Shown piece after piece: positions 1 to 8,338 of a stretch of DNA of 64,000 bases. Origin of the DNA: Bacillus sp. ISL-41. Its GTDB lineage: Bacteria > Bacillota > Bacilli > Bacillales > Cytobacillaceae. The DNA lies in NCBI RefSeq assembly GCF_018613235.1, contig NZ_JAGGQP010000013.1:44713-108712 (forward strand), given 5' to 3'. The translations under genes and the position numbers were made by a program. The notes below the pieces were generated by a model. That model was given only the letters and a program-made list of their open reading frames with translations. It searched no databases and had not been told where the DNA came from. Position 1 is the stretch's first letter. Each line of letters opens with the position of its first letter.

Positions 1-222
1 TGAGTGTGACATATTTGTGAAATTATGAACAATACAATATTGGTATACGTTTTTCTCTTTTATCTGGATCTAAAATAAAATACTGTTATATAATTGTGTG
101 GATATTTTCTGGCGCTGTTATATAAAAAAATCTTTATAGCTATAATTCTATCAGGAAACTTAGTACCGTGTTTATAGTGTTATGTATGTTTTGTGTCAAT
201 TTCAGAAGTGTAACCAAAAAAA
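1..222. other. Left edge, no gene seen
   Basis: This AT-rich stretch holds no convincing coding frame. Short frames here lack a ribosome binding site and run into the insertion sequence. Confidence 0.5.
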
Positions 223-245
223 AAACAGGATGCAATATCCTGTTC
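223..245. repeat. Left direct repeat flanking the IS (palindromic target)
   Basis: A 23-bp sequence, identical to 1985-2007, directly abuts the left end of the insertion sequence. Its core is a palindrome (AACAGGAT, 5-nt loop, ATCCTGTT). It is most simply the duplicated target, which was probably the terminator hairpin of the cupredoxin gene now at 2018-2467. Confidence 0.8.
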
Positions 246-257
246 CAGTTTGTCGAC

Positions 258-295
258 AAAAGGGGTTCGGAATGTTCTCATTCCGAACCCCTTTT
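258..295 (-). terminator. Terminator of the transposase gene
   Basis: A 17-bp stem (AAAAGGGGTTCGGAATG pairing with its complement) closes a TTCT loop. It lies downstream of the transposase stop on the minus strand and ends in a T-rich side, so it fits an intrinsic terminator. Confidence 0.7.
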
Positions 296-345
296 GGGAT
301 TTCATCTGATTTTTCAAAGGAAAATAAACTCTCTTCGCTATACTT

Positions 346-1713
346 TTAGGCCATTACTGGACTTCTCCAAGTCCAGTTGGCTATCTTCTTCAGGTTTAGG
401 GCAGCGAAAGTAAGCATCGCCTGCATCGACAATTTTTTAAGTCCCCTCAGGGTTGTCCAACGCATGCCATGCTTTTCTTTTGCATCTGCGAATACGCGCT
501 CTATGGTTTCTTTGCGCTTCGCATAGATTTCTTTTACTTCTTGCTTATGCCTCAAGTGGTCCGCTTCTTCCACATACTCCTGCCAGATATGGCGTGTTAC
601 CACCTTTTGGTGGTCTTTGCTTTCAGTACATTGCGCTAAAAACGGGCAGGTTGCACAGATGTTTTTTGGGGATTTATATTCACGATATCCCTCTTTTGTG
701 GTGGTCGAATACTTCAGGATCTCACCGGCAGGACACAAATAACAGTCGTAGAATTCGTCATATACATAGTCATATTTGCGAAAAAAGCCATCCTTCGTCC
801 GCGGTCTGGTATAAGGCAGAGCTGGGGTCATTTCGTTTTCTATCAGAAACTTCGTAATAGCTGGAGTTTTATAGGCTGCGTCGGCCGCAACGCCATTAGG
901 CTTTCCTACTTTCTCTATCACTTGTTCTACCAGTGGCTCAAGGATCAGGCTGTCATGCGTATTTCCAGGTGTCACAATTGTCCCCAGGACAAATCCGTTA
1001 CGGTCTGATGCGGCATGAAAGGAGTAGGCAAACTGTTTTGTCCGCTCGTCCTTGACGTAGTAACCACTCTCCGGATCGGTCGTGCTTTCCTTGATTTCTT
1101 TCGATTCTTCCTTGTCGAACTTATCAGGAGGAAAAGGCTTCTTCCCATGGTCTTCCCGATCCTGATTGATTTCTTCCTGGAGTTTCTCTTGATACGCCCG
1201 TGTTTCCTTTCGAACCACTTTCTTCTCAAATTTATGCTTATTCGCACTGGCTTTTACGTGAGTTGAATCAATAAAGACGTGTTCGGCACTGATGAGTTTC
1301 TTTTCAGCTGCAGTCTTAAGGATTCGATAGAAAATCTGCTCAAACAAATCGGTTTCTTTAAAACGGCGTTCGTAATTCTTCCCGAAGGTGGAGAAGTGAG
1401 GCACTTTATCATGGAATCCATAACCTAAGAACCAGCGATAGGCCATATTCGTTTCTACTTCGGCAATAGTCTGCCGCATGGAACGGATGCCAAAGGTATA
1501 TTGAATGAAGGTGAGTTTTATTAAAATCACAGGGTCAATGCTTGGGCGACCAACTTCCGAATACACATCCTTCACCAAGTCGTAAATGAAAGAAAAATCA
1601 AGGGCTGCTTCCATCTTGCGGACTAAATGTTCCGGAGGAACAAGCTGGTCTAAAGCAACCATTTCTAATTGGTCTCGTTGGATTGGATTGTTCTTCGTAA
1701 GCATCATTATCAC
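346..1713 (-). CDS. IS1182-family transposase
   Basis: A 455-residue DDE transposase that would catalyse cut-and-paste movement of the surrounding element. The N-terminal half has the DUF772-type region (around residues 40-110, ending in a YRWFLGYG-like motif). An IDSTHVKASANK segment near residue 150 and a VAADAAYKT segment near 275 supply catalytic acidic positions. A Cys-containing insert (CPAGE, CATCPF, CTES) lies around 325-365. The C-terminal ERVFADAKEKHGMR region around 410 contains the final Glu. Length matches the family. The frame is open and unbroken, so the gene may be active. Translation would start at ATG 1713 behind a GGTG-type ribosome binding site. Confidence 0.9.
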   Translation of the reverse strand: MIMMLTKNNPIQRDQLEMVALDQLVPPEHLVRKMEAALDFSFIYDLVKDVYSEVGRPSIDPVILIKLTFIQYTFGIRSMRQTIAEVETNMAYRWFLGYGFHDKVPHFSTFGKNYERRFKETDLFEQIFYRILKTAAEKKLISAEHVFIDSTHVKASANKHKFEKKVVRKETRAYQEKLQEEINQDREDHGKKPFPPDKFDKEESKEIKESTTDPESGYYVKDERTKQFAYSFHAASDRNGFVLGTIVTPGNTHDSLILEPLVEQVIEKVGKPNGVAADAAYKTPAITKFLIENEMTPALPYTRPRTKDGFFRKYDYVYDEFYDCYLCPAGEILKYSTTTKEGYREYKSPKNICATCPFLAQCTESKDHQKVVTRHIWQEYVEEADHLRHKQEVKEIYAKRKETIERVFADAKEKHGMRWTTLRGLKKLSMQAMLTFAALNLKKIANWTWRSPVMA

Positions 1714-1781
1714 CTCAAGCGTTATATGTATCTATTTTAAAATAGACTACGTTGTAGTTCCACGCTAAATTTAGAAGTCCT

Positions 1782-1913
1782 GTTGATTGGAGTGGAAGGC
1801 GCGTAGACTCCTGCGGGATCAGCTGGACAGGTGAGACCCCGCAGACGCCAACGGCGGCGAGGAGGCTCACCGCCGGCCCCGCGGAAAGCGAAGCGCCTGG
1901 AACGGAAATCAAC
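1782..1913. repeat. GC-rich dispersed element of the kind seen in many Bacillus genomes
   Basis: A GC-rich block bounded by GTTGAT and ATCAAC, lying between the transposase start and the right IS end. It contains the phrases CTGCGGGATCAGC, GACCCCGCAG, GAGGAGGCTCACCGCC and CCGCGGAAAGCGAAGCGCC. I recognise this from recall as a sequence repeated many times in Bacillus-type chromosomes. It can fold extensively. Its composition is far richer in GC than its neighbours. Whether it belongs to the IS or was captured by it cannot be decided here. Confidence 0.6.
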
Positions 1914-1940
1914 AGCCCCCAATTTTCCACCAAACAAAAA

Positions 1941-1982
1941 GACTGTAGACAAGCTCGATTTCCATCGAGTTTGTCTACAGTC
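1941..1982 (-). terminator. Hairpin at the right IS end
   Basis: A 19-bp stem with a single G-T wobble closes a TTCC loop, and is followed on the minus strand by TTTTTGTTTGG. It would stop transcription coming from the cupredoxin side, which would insulate the transposase from outside promoters. Confidence 0.65.
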
Positions 1983-1984
1983 TG

Positions 1985-2007
1985 AAACAGGATGCAATAT
2001 CCTGTTC
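1985..2007. repeat. Right direct repeat flanking the IS
   Basis: Second copy of the 23-bp target sequence, identical to 223-245. It lies 10 bases past the stop codon of the minus-strand cupredoxin gene, where a terminator hairpin would be expected. Confidence 0.8.
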
Positions 2008-2017
2008 TCCTTTTGGA

Positions 2018-2467
2018 TTAATCGACGACGATATAGGCGATCATGGGTCCGTTATGCTCAGCTGAAGGATGAGTCAGACAAATGAGCCTGTATGTCCCTT
2101 CTTTTTCAAATTGTAAAGGGACGACTGTTTCTTCCCCTTTTTTCACTACGCCTTTAATATCGGTTCCTTCAATGATGAAGGGATGTTCTTTTCCGTTGAC
2201 CCCCAGGATCTTCAAACGAACCTTTTCCCCTTTTTCCAAAAAGATTGTTCCTGGGTCCCATCGGTATGCTTCAATTTCCTTGCCATCATCTGTAGTAGAT
2301 TTGAACTCGCCTGTCACCATATGAATTTCGCGGATTTGTTCATTCTGTCCGCCAATTGCCGGAGTGGCATCAGGCTTTAGGCTCAACCATAGGGTACCGA
2401 CGATGGCAATAAATACGATTAGTCCAAAAAAATATAATGTTCTTCTTTTAAACACAAAGAAATGCAT
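2018..2467 (-). CDS. Membrane-anchored cupredoxin-domain protein
   Basis: 149 residues. Residues 10-30 form one transmembrane anchor (YFFGLIVFIAIVGTLWLSL) and the rest is a cupredoxin fold exposed outside the membrane. The C-terminal copper-type motif is visible: ICLTHPSAEHNGPM gives Cys, His and Met in the usual order, resembling the subunit II/nitrosocyanin group. The likely role is copper binding or electron transfer near the cell surface; the partner is unknown. The start ATG has a strong AAGGAGGTG ribosome binding site. It is divergent from nrnB. The IS sits directly after its stop codon. Confidence 0.75.
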   Translation of the reverse strand: MHFFVFKRRTLYFFGLIVFIAIVGTLWLSLKPDATPAIGGQNEQIREIHMVTGEFKSTTDDGKEIEAYRWDPGTIFLEKGEKVRLKILGVNGKEHPFIIEGTDIKGVVKKGEETVVPLQFEKEGTYRLICLTHPSAEHNGPMIAYIVVD

Positions 2468-2611
2468 GTTTTCACCTCCTTACTATCCTCTTTAAATATC
2501 TATGCTCGTCCCCTTGCTGAACTTGTCTATTTTTTTTGAATTTCTCTTGTATAGATTAACTGGGCAACAACAAACTATAGATTAGATTAGATACAAACCA
2601 AGGAGGAAAGT

Positions 2612-3805
2612 ATGTACCGTTTATTTACGCATAATGACTTAGATGGAGTGGCATGCGGGATTTTATTCAGGCTTGCGTTCGGTGAAAAAGCCGATGTCCG
2701 TTATAATTCTGTCTCTGGACTTAACTTCCAGGTGGAGAAATATTTTGACAGAATGAATGATCGCATGAAAAAGGAGGACCACCTTTACATAACCGATTTA
2801 TCTGTTAACCATGAGAACACTGAAAAAATCAATCAGTTTGTTAATGAAGGTGGAAAGGCAAAGCTGATTGACCACCATAAAACTGCAATGCATTTTAATG
2901 AATACAGCTGGGGCAGGGTAAAAGTGGAGGATGAATCCGGGACGCTGACTAGCGCAGCATCACTCGTATATGACTATTTAGTCCAGGAAAACCATCTAGT
3001 TAAAAATGGATCTCTAGATGAGTTTGTTGAGCTTGTCAGGCAATATGATACCTGGGACTGGGACATCCTTAAGAATTATAAAGCAAAGAATTTGAACGAC
3101 CTGTTTTTTATGGTTTCGATAGAAGAATTTGAAGAGCGGATGGTACCTCGTCTGACATCTGGAGATCGTTTTGATTATGATGATTTTGAAAAAAAACTGC
3201 TTGAGATGGAAGAGGATAAAATAGAGCGATACATCAGGAGGAAAAAACGCGAAATTATCCAAATTGAAACAGATGGTTTATTTGGAGGTGTCGTTCACGC
3301 GGAATCCTATCATTCGGAATTGGGGAACGAGCTTGGCAAGGAATATCCACATTTGGATTATATAGCGATTTTGAATTTAGGCGGAAAGAAAATAAGCTTC
3401 AGGACAATCCATGATGACGTGGATGTCTCTGCTGTCGCGGGCGAATTTGGCGGGGGCGGACACGCTAAAGCATCTGGATGCTCCATGAACAAAGAGGCAT
3501 ATAATCGCTATATTGAGCAGGCTTTTCCGCTGGATCCAATCAAGCCGGACGCCTTTAGAAATACTTATAATTTAAAGGACAACAAAAATGGATGTCTATA
3601 TGAAAATCGCGACCGTGACTTTTATCTGATTTATACGGATGGTACCCGATATTTCGTTCAACAGGAGAGTAAGGAACGGCACGGACCCTTTGACGCTTTT
3701 GAATTAGCTGAACGATTTGTAAAAAGGGAGTATGGAGCCGCTCTAGCCAGGGATGACGTCTATATTTCCTATCTGGAAAATATCGTTTTCAACGGAGGCA
3801 ATTGA
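2612..3805 (+). CDS. nrnB: DHH-family oligoribonuclease NrnB (YngD-like)
   Basis: 397 residues, the length of Bacillus NrnB. The N-terminal DHH domain shows THNDLDG at residues 6-12, ITDLSV near 60 and the signature DHHKTA near 86-91, which bind the catalytic metals. The C-terminal DHHA1 domain shows GGGGHAKASG near 280. NrnB degrades very short RNA oligomers (nanoRNAs) in the cytoplasm. The whole sequence reads like B. subtilis YngD as I recall it. The ATG has AAGGAGG upstream. The gene stands alone, with its own terminator directly after it. Confidence 0.9.
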   Translation: MYRLFTHNDLDGVACGILFRLAFGEKADVRYNSVSGLNFQVEKYFDRMNDRMKKEDHLYITDLSVNHENTEKINQFVNEGGKAKLIDHHKTAMHFNEYSWGRVKVEDESGTLTSAASLVYDYLVQENHLVKNGSLDEFVELVRQYDTWDWDILKNYKAKNLNDLFFMVSIEEFEERMVPRLTSGDRFDYDDFEKKLLEMEEDKIERYIRRKKREIIQIETDGLFGGVVHAESYHSELGNELGKEYPHLDYIAILNLGGKKISFRTIHDDVDVSAVAGEFGGGGHAKASGCSMNKEAYNRYIEQAFPLDPIKPDAFRNTYNLKDNKNGCLYENRDRDFYLIYTDGTRYFVQQESKERHGPFDAFELAERFVKREYGAALARDDVYISYLENIVFNGGN

Positions 3806-3845
3806 GGGAGAACTCAGTCAATGGTAATGAATTATAGTTACAATT

Positions 3846-3881
3846 AGGTCACCGATAAATTTTATTGGTGACCTGTTTTTT
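3846..3881 (+). terminator. Terminator of nrnB
   Basis: AGGTCACC pairs with GGTGACCT around a 13-nt loop, followed by TTTTTT-rich sequence. Confidence 0.8.
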
Positions 3882-4075
3882 CAGGGGGAGGTATTTCCTG
3901 AAAATCTTCCATTCCTCTGCCCCAGTAAGCCACTGGTAAAAAGAAGAAGGCCCGGAGTTTTTTACGTTTACAATCTTTTCAGTTTATTCCATTTTAATTA
4001 AAAAATAATAACACTAAACATCTTTCGACAGGATTCTGCTAAAATAAGGGGAGAGATTAGGATACTGGAAGTGGT

Positions 4076-5248
4076 ATGATGAGGAAGTTTTTGGCCCTGT
4101 TTATGTTGTTATTAATGAGCGTGTATCTTTCTGCCGGAATAGTTAATGCAGAGGCAGATGATCCTGTTTTAACTTCTGAAGCCGCCGTTTTGATGGACAC
4201 GGAGACGGGTGCGGTATTATTCGGGAAAAATGAAGAAACAAAGATGTATCCTGCGAGCTTGACGAAGATTGCTACGGCCATCTATGCAATGGAAACAGCC
4301 GATCTTGATGAGCTAGTCATAGTAAGTGAGGAAATAGAGAATATCGATGGAACAAGGGTTTATCTCAACCCGGGAGAACAGGTTTCATTAAGAAAGCTGA
4401 TCCAGGGTATGCTTATTAATTCAGGAAATGACGCTGCATTGGCGATTGCCATCCATCTGGATGGATCGACGGAGAGCTATTCAAAAAAGATTAATCAGTT
4501 CCTGGAGACAAATATCGGGGTAGAGGATACTCATTTTGTCAACCCACATGGTTTGTTCGATGAAAATCATTATACAACAGCCAGGGACCTTGGCTTAATC
4601 TTAAACTATGCGATGAACAATCAGGATTTTCGGGAGATTTTTGGCACTAAGCAAGTGGATTGGGATGGTGAGTCATGGGATACAACCATTCACTCCCACC
4701 ATCGTATGCTAAAAGGTGAAATACCATATGAAGGAATAACAGGGGGTAAGACAGGCTTTGTAGACCAGTCAAAACAAACGCTTGCCACCACAGCTGATAA
4801 CGGCCAGTTGAAATTGACGGCCATCCTGCTGAAATCAGAATACAAACGGAAAATCTATGAGGATACTGCCAAGTTATTCGACTATGGTTTCGCTGCTTTT
4901 AAGTCCTCTCAAATCAAAAAAGGGGAAACTTTCGCAAGTGGTAATCTGAAGTTCAAAGCAAGTGAAAATCTCCTTTTTACTGAACCGGTTGAAAATGGCA
5001 AGAGAGTCGTGGACAAAGATGGAATTTTAAAGATTTATAATAAGGGTGGGGAAATAATCCAGTCTATCGAACTTAAACCCCTGATTGGAAAAAAACCTGA
5101 AGTGAAAAAGGAGGCCGCACCAGAGCCGGAACAAAGCGGAGTGCTTTCTGTCAATACCTTAATAGCAGTAGTAGTGCTAGTGGCGGCCGCTGGAGTGTGG
5201 ATGGCCAATCGAAAACAAAAAAAGAGCAGAAGGTTTCGAAGCAGGTGA
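4076..5248 (+). CDS. D-alanyl-D-alanine carboxypeptidase (penicillin-binding, S11 family)
   Basis: 390 residues, exported. An N-terminal signal peptide (to about residue 25, ending near VNAEA) precedes the peptidase domain. All three active-site motifs are present: SLTK with nucleophile Ser61 and Lys64, SGN at 116-118 and KTG at 225-227. A C-terminal domain follows, then a hydrophobic segment (around 357-380) and a basic tail, which differ from the amphipathic helix usual in DacA. The enzyme trims the terminal D-Ala from peptidoglycan stem peptides. It resembles DacF or related sporulation and vegetative carboxypeptidases, and I cannot choose between them. Confidence 0.85.
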   Translation: MMRKFLALFMLLLMSVYLSAGIVNAEADDPVLTSEAAVLMDTETGAVLFGKNEETKMYPASLTKIATAIYAMETADLDELVIVSEEIENIDGTRVYLNPGEQVSLRKLIQGMLINSGNDAALAIAIHLDGSTESYSKKINQFLETNIGVEDTHFVNPHGLFDENHYTTARDLGLILNYAMNNQDFREIFGTKQVDWDGESWDTTIHSHHRMLKGEIPYEGITGGKTGFVDQSKQTLATTADNGQLKLTAILLKSEYKRKIYEDTAKLFDYGFAAFKSSQIKKGETFASGNLKFKASENLLFTEPVENGKRVVDKDGILKIYNKGGEIIQSIELKPLIGKKPEVKKEAAPEPEQSGVLSVNTLIAVVVLVAAAGVWMANRKQKKSRRFRSR

Positions 5249-5268
5249 GCAATCACCTGCTTTTTTAT
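5241..5268 (+). terminator. Terminator overlapping the carboxypeptidase stop codon
   Basis: GCAGGTGA pairs with TCACCTGC around a 4-nt loop, followed by TTTTTT. The stop codon TGA lies inside the left arm. Confidence 0.85.
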
Positions 5269-5287
5269 TTTCTCAAGTGAGAGGGCT

Positions 5288-5341
5288 TTAACAAAAACTC
5301 AATGTTTTTTTACATTCAATTAATAAGAGATTAATAGATTC
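5288..5341 (+). promoter_or_regulatory. Probable PhoP (Pho) box upstream of alkaline phosphatase
   Basis: Hexamers close to TTAACA recur at about 11-bp spacing: TTAACA at 5288, TTTACA at 5309, TTAATA at 5320 and TTAATA at 5331. This is the arrangement bound by PhoP in Bacillus. A TATATT-type -10 follows near 5346, and the alkaline phosphatase ATG is at 5389. Phosphate-starvation induction is inferred. Confidence 0.6.
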
Positions 5342-5388
5342 CCATTATATTAAAAGGCGTAGTAAATAACTTTTCTGGAGGTCTTGAC

Positions 5389-6777
5389 ATGATTAAAGCA
5401 AATTTTAAAAAGAAGATTCTTCCGATTGCTGTTCTTTCAACTGTAGCGTTCGGAAGCTTAGCAGGTACTTTCAACGCAGATGCGAAAAATGAGGCAAAAG
5501 AGAACTCTGCGAAAATCAAGAATGTTATTTTCTTGATTGGTGATGGGATGGGAGTTTCCTATACTTCAGCATACCGCTACTTGAAGGACAATCCTGAAAC
5601 AGTAGAAGCTGAGAAGACTGAATTTGACAAATACCTAGTAGGCAGCCAGATGACTTATCCAGAAGATCCCGAACAAAACGTAACTGATTCCGCTTCAGCT
5701 GCAACAGCGATGTCAGCAGGGATTAAAACTTACAATAATGCAATTGCAGTAGACAATGACGGAACAGAAGTAAAGACAGTTTTGGAAGCTGCCAAGGAAA
5801 ACGGCAAAGCTACAGGCCTTGTAGCTACTTCTGAAATTACGCATGCCACCCCAGCTTCTTTTGGAGCACATGATGAAAGCCGAAAGAATATGAATGCGAT
5901 TGCTGATGATTATTATGATGAATTGGTTAATGGCGAGCATAAAATCGATGTAATGCTTGGCGGGGGATTAAGTAACTTTGTTCGTAATGACAGGAACCTT
6001 GCAAAGGAATTCCAGAAAGATGGCTTTAGCTATGTAACGAATAAGCAGGACTTGCTAAATAACAAAAACGAAAAGGTACTTGGCCTATTTGCACCAGGTG
6101 GAATGGACAAGATGATCGATCGCAATCAAGAAACTCCATCCCTTGAAGAAATGACAAAATCAGCAATACAGCACCTGAATAAGGATAAGGATGGTTTCTT
6201 CCTGATGGTAGAAGGCAGCCAGGTCGACTGGGCTGGACATGACAACGATATTGTTGCTGCCATGAGCGAAATGGAAGATTTCGAGAAGGCATACAAAGCA
6301 GCTATCGAATTTGCCAAGAAAGACAAACACACATTAGTTGTGGCGACTGCTGACCATTCAACTGGCGGATATTCAATTGGTGCAGATGGAATCTATAACT
6401 GGTTTGGAGCGCCAATCAAAGCTGCAAAACGCACGCCGGATTTCATGGCTGCCGAAATTGCTAACGGTGCTGATGCAGAACAAACATTAAAGAAATATAT
6501 TGACTTTAAATCTGTCGGTCTTCCTGAGTTGACTGCGGAAGAAATTCAGTCCGTAAAAGACGCAACTCAAACAAAGAAAGCCAGAGACATTGACAACGCT
6601 ATTGAACAGATCTTCGATAAACGTTCCCACACTGGCTGGACAACAGGCGGACACACTGGTGAAGATGTACCTGTATATGCATTCGGTCCTGGGAAAGAGC
6701 GCTTCTACGGCCAGATTGACAATACTGACAATGCGAAAAACATTTTTGATATCCTTGCAAATGGCAAAAGAAAGTAA
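5389..6777 (+). CDS. Secreted alkaline phosphatase
   Basis: 462 residues with a signal peptide (basic start, hydrophobic core, cleavage near FNADA). It releases phosphate from organic esters outside the cell. The PhoA-type catalytic set is visible: metal ligand Asp in IGDGMG near residue 51, the phosphorylated Ser101 in DSASAATAMSAG, THATPASFGAHDESR near 153-167, DWAGHDND near 280, TADHSTGGYS near 322 and the C-terminal GGHTGEDVPVYAFGPG ligand region. Length matches Bacillus PhoA/PhoB. The upstream Pho-box repeats fit control by phosphate limitation. It stands alone with its own terminator. Confidence 0.93.
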   Translation: MIKANFKKKILPIAVLSTVAFGSLAGTFNADAKNEAKENSAKIKNVIFLIGDGMGVSYTSAYRYLKDNPETVEAEKTEFDKYLVGSQMTYPEDPEQNVTDSASAATAMSAGIKTYNNAIAVDNDGTEVKTVLEAAKENGKATGLVATSEITHATPASFGAHDESRKNMNAIADDYYDELVNGEHKIDVMLGGGLSNFVRNDRNLAKEFQKDGFSYVTNKQDLLNNKNEKVLGLFAPGGMDKMIDRNQETPSLEEMTKSAIQHLNKDKDGFFLMVEGSQVDWAGHDNDIVAAMSEMEDFEKAYKAAIEFAKKDKHTLVVATADHSTGGYSIGADGIYNWFGAPIKAAKRTPDFMAAEIANGADAEQTLKKYIDFKSVGLPELTAEEIQSVKDATQTKKARDIDNAIEQIFDKRSHTGWTTGGHTGEDVPVYAFGPGKERFYGQIDNTDNAKNIFDILANGKRK

Positions 6778-6786
6778 TGAATTTGA

Positions 6787-6822
6787 AAATCTCCCGCGGA
6801 ACCCCGGATCTGCGGGAGATTT
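6787..6822 (+). terminator. Terminator of the alkaline phosphatase gene
   Basis: AAATCTCCCGC pairs perfectly with GCGGGAGATTT. The T-run is short, so this could also be a processing hairpin ahead of the next gene. Confidence 0.6.
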
Positions 6823-6842
6823 ACTGAAAAGGGGTTTTCAAA

Positions 6843-7496
6843 ATGAAAAAACATTTGCAGTTGATGCTGGCTGTTTCACTGCTGACAGGCTGTTCATTGG
6901 CACAGGCTGATTCAAATGAAGAGAAGAATCCTGTTGAAGCTGTTGCAGAGAAACCAATGAAGAAAAATACTGAAGTGTACGTACCGAATCCACAAGTTAC
7001 GGATGACAGGGAACTGACTAAAGCAGGGGAATCTTTGATTGACGTTAAAGGAGAATTAACACTTAAGGCGGTAAAAGAAGTCAATAAAACATTCAATCAT
7101 AATGGGATTGAATATAAGGTTAAAGATATTAAGTTGATGCACTTTATTCCTGATTACAGCCTGATCGATTTCTTCCATCCGTATACACATGATGAAGAAT
7201 TTGATTTTGTGAAAATTGGCGTAGAAGTAAAAAATCATTCCAGTGGAAGCTATCATTTTGGGCCTGTGGCAATGGTTAATATCAATGATAGTATCCACAA
7301 GACATGGGAAGACGATTTTTACTTGGAAGAATTACATGGAGAGATTTTATCAGGACAAAAGAAGCAAGGGAATCTCGGGTTTATCGTGGAGGAGCTTGAA
7401 AACCTTGAGAAAGTGGAAATCCTCTCAGGCGACCTGGTTGATAAGGACAAAAAGAAAATCGGCGAACCTATTAACCTCGTTGTAACCTTTGATTAG
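6843..7496 (+). CDS. Lipoprotein with a DUF4352-like immunoglobulin-type domain
   Basis: 217 residues. A lipobox (LLTGC, Cys at residue 17) marks it as a membrane-anchored lipoprotein. A charged linker (residues 20-75) is followed by a beta-rich domain. Its phrases (FDFVKIGVEVKNHSS, FGPVAMVNINDS, GQKKQGNLGFIVE) match the DUF4352 pattern of small extracellular Ig-like domains. The function of that family is not established. The ATG follows AAAAGGGG. It lies 65 bases after alkaline phosphatase and could be co-transcribed if the intervening hairpin is leaky. Confidence 0.7.
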   Translation: MKKHLQLMLAVSLLTGCSLAQADSNEEKNPVEAVAEKPMKKNTEVYVPNPQVTDDRELTKAGESLIDVKGELTLKAVKEVNKTFNHNGIEYKVKDIKLMHFIPDYSLIDFFHPYTHDEEFDFVKIGVEVKNHSSGSYHFGPVAMVNINDSIHKTWEDDFYLEELHGEILSGQKKQGNLGFIVEELENLEKVEILSGDLVDKDKKKIGEPINLVVTFD

Positions 7497-7565
7497 AGGG
7501 TTAATAGTTTGTAATATAACCTTTTTTTCAAAATATACCACTTTATAGTCTAATAGAATGCAAAG

Positions 7566-7593
7566 AAGCCATGGTAGGTCCATGGCTTTTTCT
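7566..7593 (+). terminator. Terminator after the lipoprotein gene
   Basis: AAGCCATGG pairs with CCATGGCTT around a 5-nt loop, followed by TTTTTC. Confidence 0.75.
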
Positions 7594-7672
7594 ATACGAT
7601 TTGAAGGGGTTGGAAACTTTTCAATCAGGGGGTATATCTATTCGTTAACCCAGCGTTATAGGTATGCATCAT

Positions 7673-8338
7673 TTATTGTTTTAATAATGAAGTCGAAAGG
7701 AGCATAAGGAACGATATTCCCACCATGGCAATTACCCATAGCCAGGCTGTCTGCATATTTCCAGACTCAAGCGCTACATAGATTGCTGTTGGGGCGGTCT
7801 GAGTCTTCCCGGGCAAGTTTCCGGCAAACATAAGGGTTGCGCCGAATTCCCCAAGGGCCCTGGCAAAGCTTAAAATTAGCCCGGTAATCAATGTTTTTGC
7901 TGATAGGGGCAGAGTAACATATAAAAAAACCTTCCACTCATTTGCTCCATCTACTCTCGCTGCTTCCTCTGATCCAGGATCAATTGACAGAAATCCTGTC
8001 TTGGCTGATTGATACATCAATGGAAACGCAACGACAGATGCAGCAATAACTGCTGCCCACCAGCTAAAGATAAGGGGACTGCCAAAAACATGTTCAATAA
8101 ATCTTCCGATTGGACTATTTATGCCAAAGACGACAATCAATAGAAATCCCACTACAGTAGGAGGGAGTACTAAAGGCAATGTCAACAGGGTCTCTACAGC
8201 TGTTTTGCCAATGAAACGCCTTCTTGCCATAAATCTTGCAGCAAATATGCCAAATAAGAACACGAATACTACCGACACTGAAGCAACCTCTAGGGAAAGT
8301 TTAATCGGACTCCAGAAATCACTGCTCATAAAAATCAT
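7673..8338 (-). CDS. modB: Molybdate ABC transporter permease
   Basis: 221 residues with about five membrane helices. The permease EAA-type loop is visible (EEAARVDGANEWKVFLYVTLPLS near residues 115-140), as is the typical ModB phrase LALGEFGATLMFAGNLPGKTQT written here as RALGEFGATLMFAGNL. It forms the membrane channel for molybdate delivered by ModA. The ATG overlaps the modA stop codon by 4 bp (ATGA), indicating translational coupling. No ATPase (ModC) gene follows before the terminator; some Bacillus modAB loci are also built without modC. Confidence 0.9.
   Translation of the reverse strand: MIFMSSDFWSPIKLSLEVASVSVVFVFLFGIFAARFMARRRFIGKTAVETLLTLPLVLPPTVVGFLLIVVFGINSPIGRFIEHVFGSPLIFSWWAAVIAASVVAFPLMYQSAKTGFLSIDPGSEEAARVDGANEWKVFLYVTLPLSAKTLITGLILSFARALGEFGATLMFAGNLPGKTQTAPTAIYVALESGNMQTAWLWVIAMVGISFLMLLSTSLLKQ

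Larger units (their letters stand above)
246..1984 (-). mobile_element. IS1182-family insertion sequence, apparently complete
   Basis: The element is about 1739 bp. Its ends are imperfect 15-bp inverted repeats: CAGTTTGTCGACAAA at 246-260 and the complement of CAGACTGTAGACAAA at 1970-1984 (12 of 15 positions match). It carries one intact transposase gene on the minus strand and hairpins just inside both ends. It is flanked by perfect 23-bp direct repeats with a palindromic core. Members of the IS1182 family are known to target hairpin or palindromic sites. Intact ends, an intact gene and identical flanks suggest recent insertion. Confidence 0.85.

Noticed and set aside
1831..2085. 84-codon frame over the GC-rich repeat
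   Set aside because: It crosses the end of the IS and a hairpin; the composition is that of the repeat.
7600..7672. modC gene missing by truncation
   Set aside because: ModB ends normally and a terminator follows; Bacillus modAB loci without modC are known, so this is not evidence for loss here.
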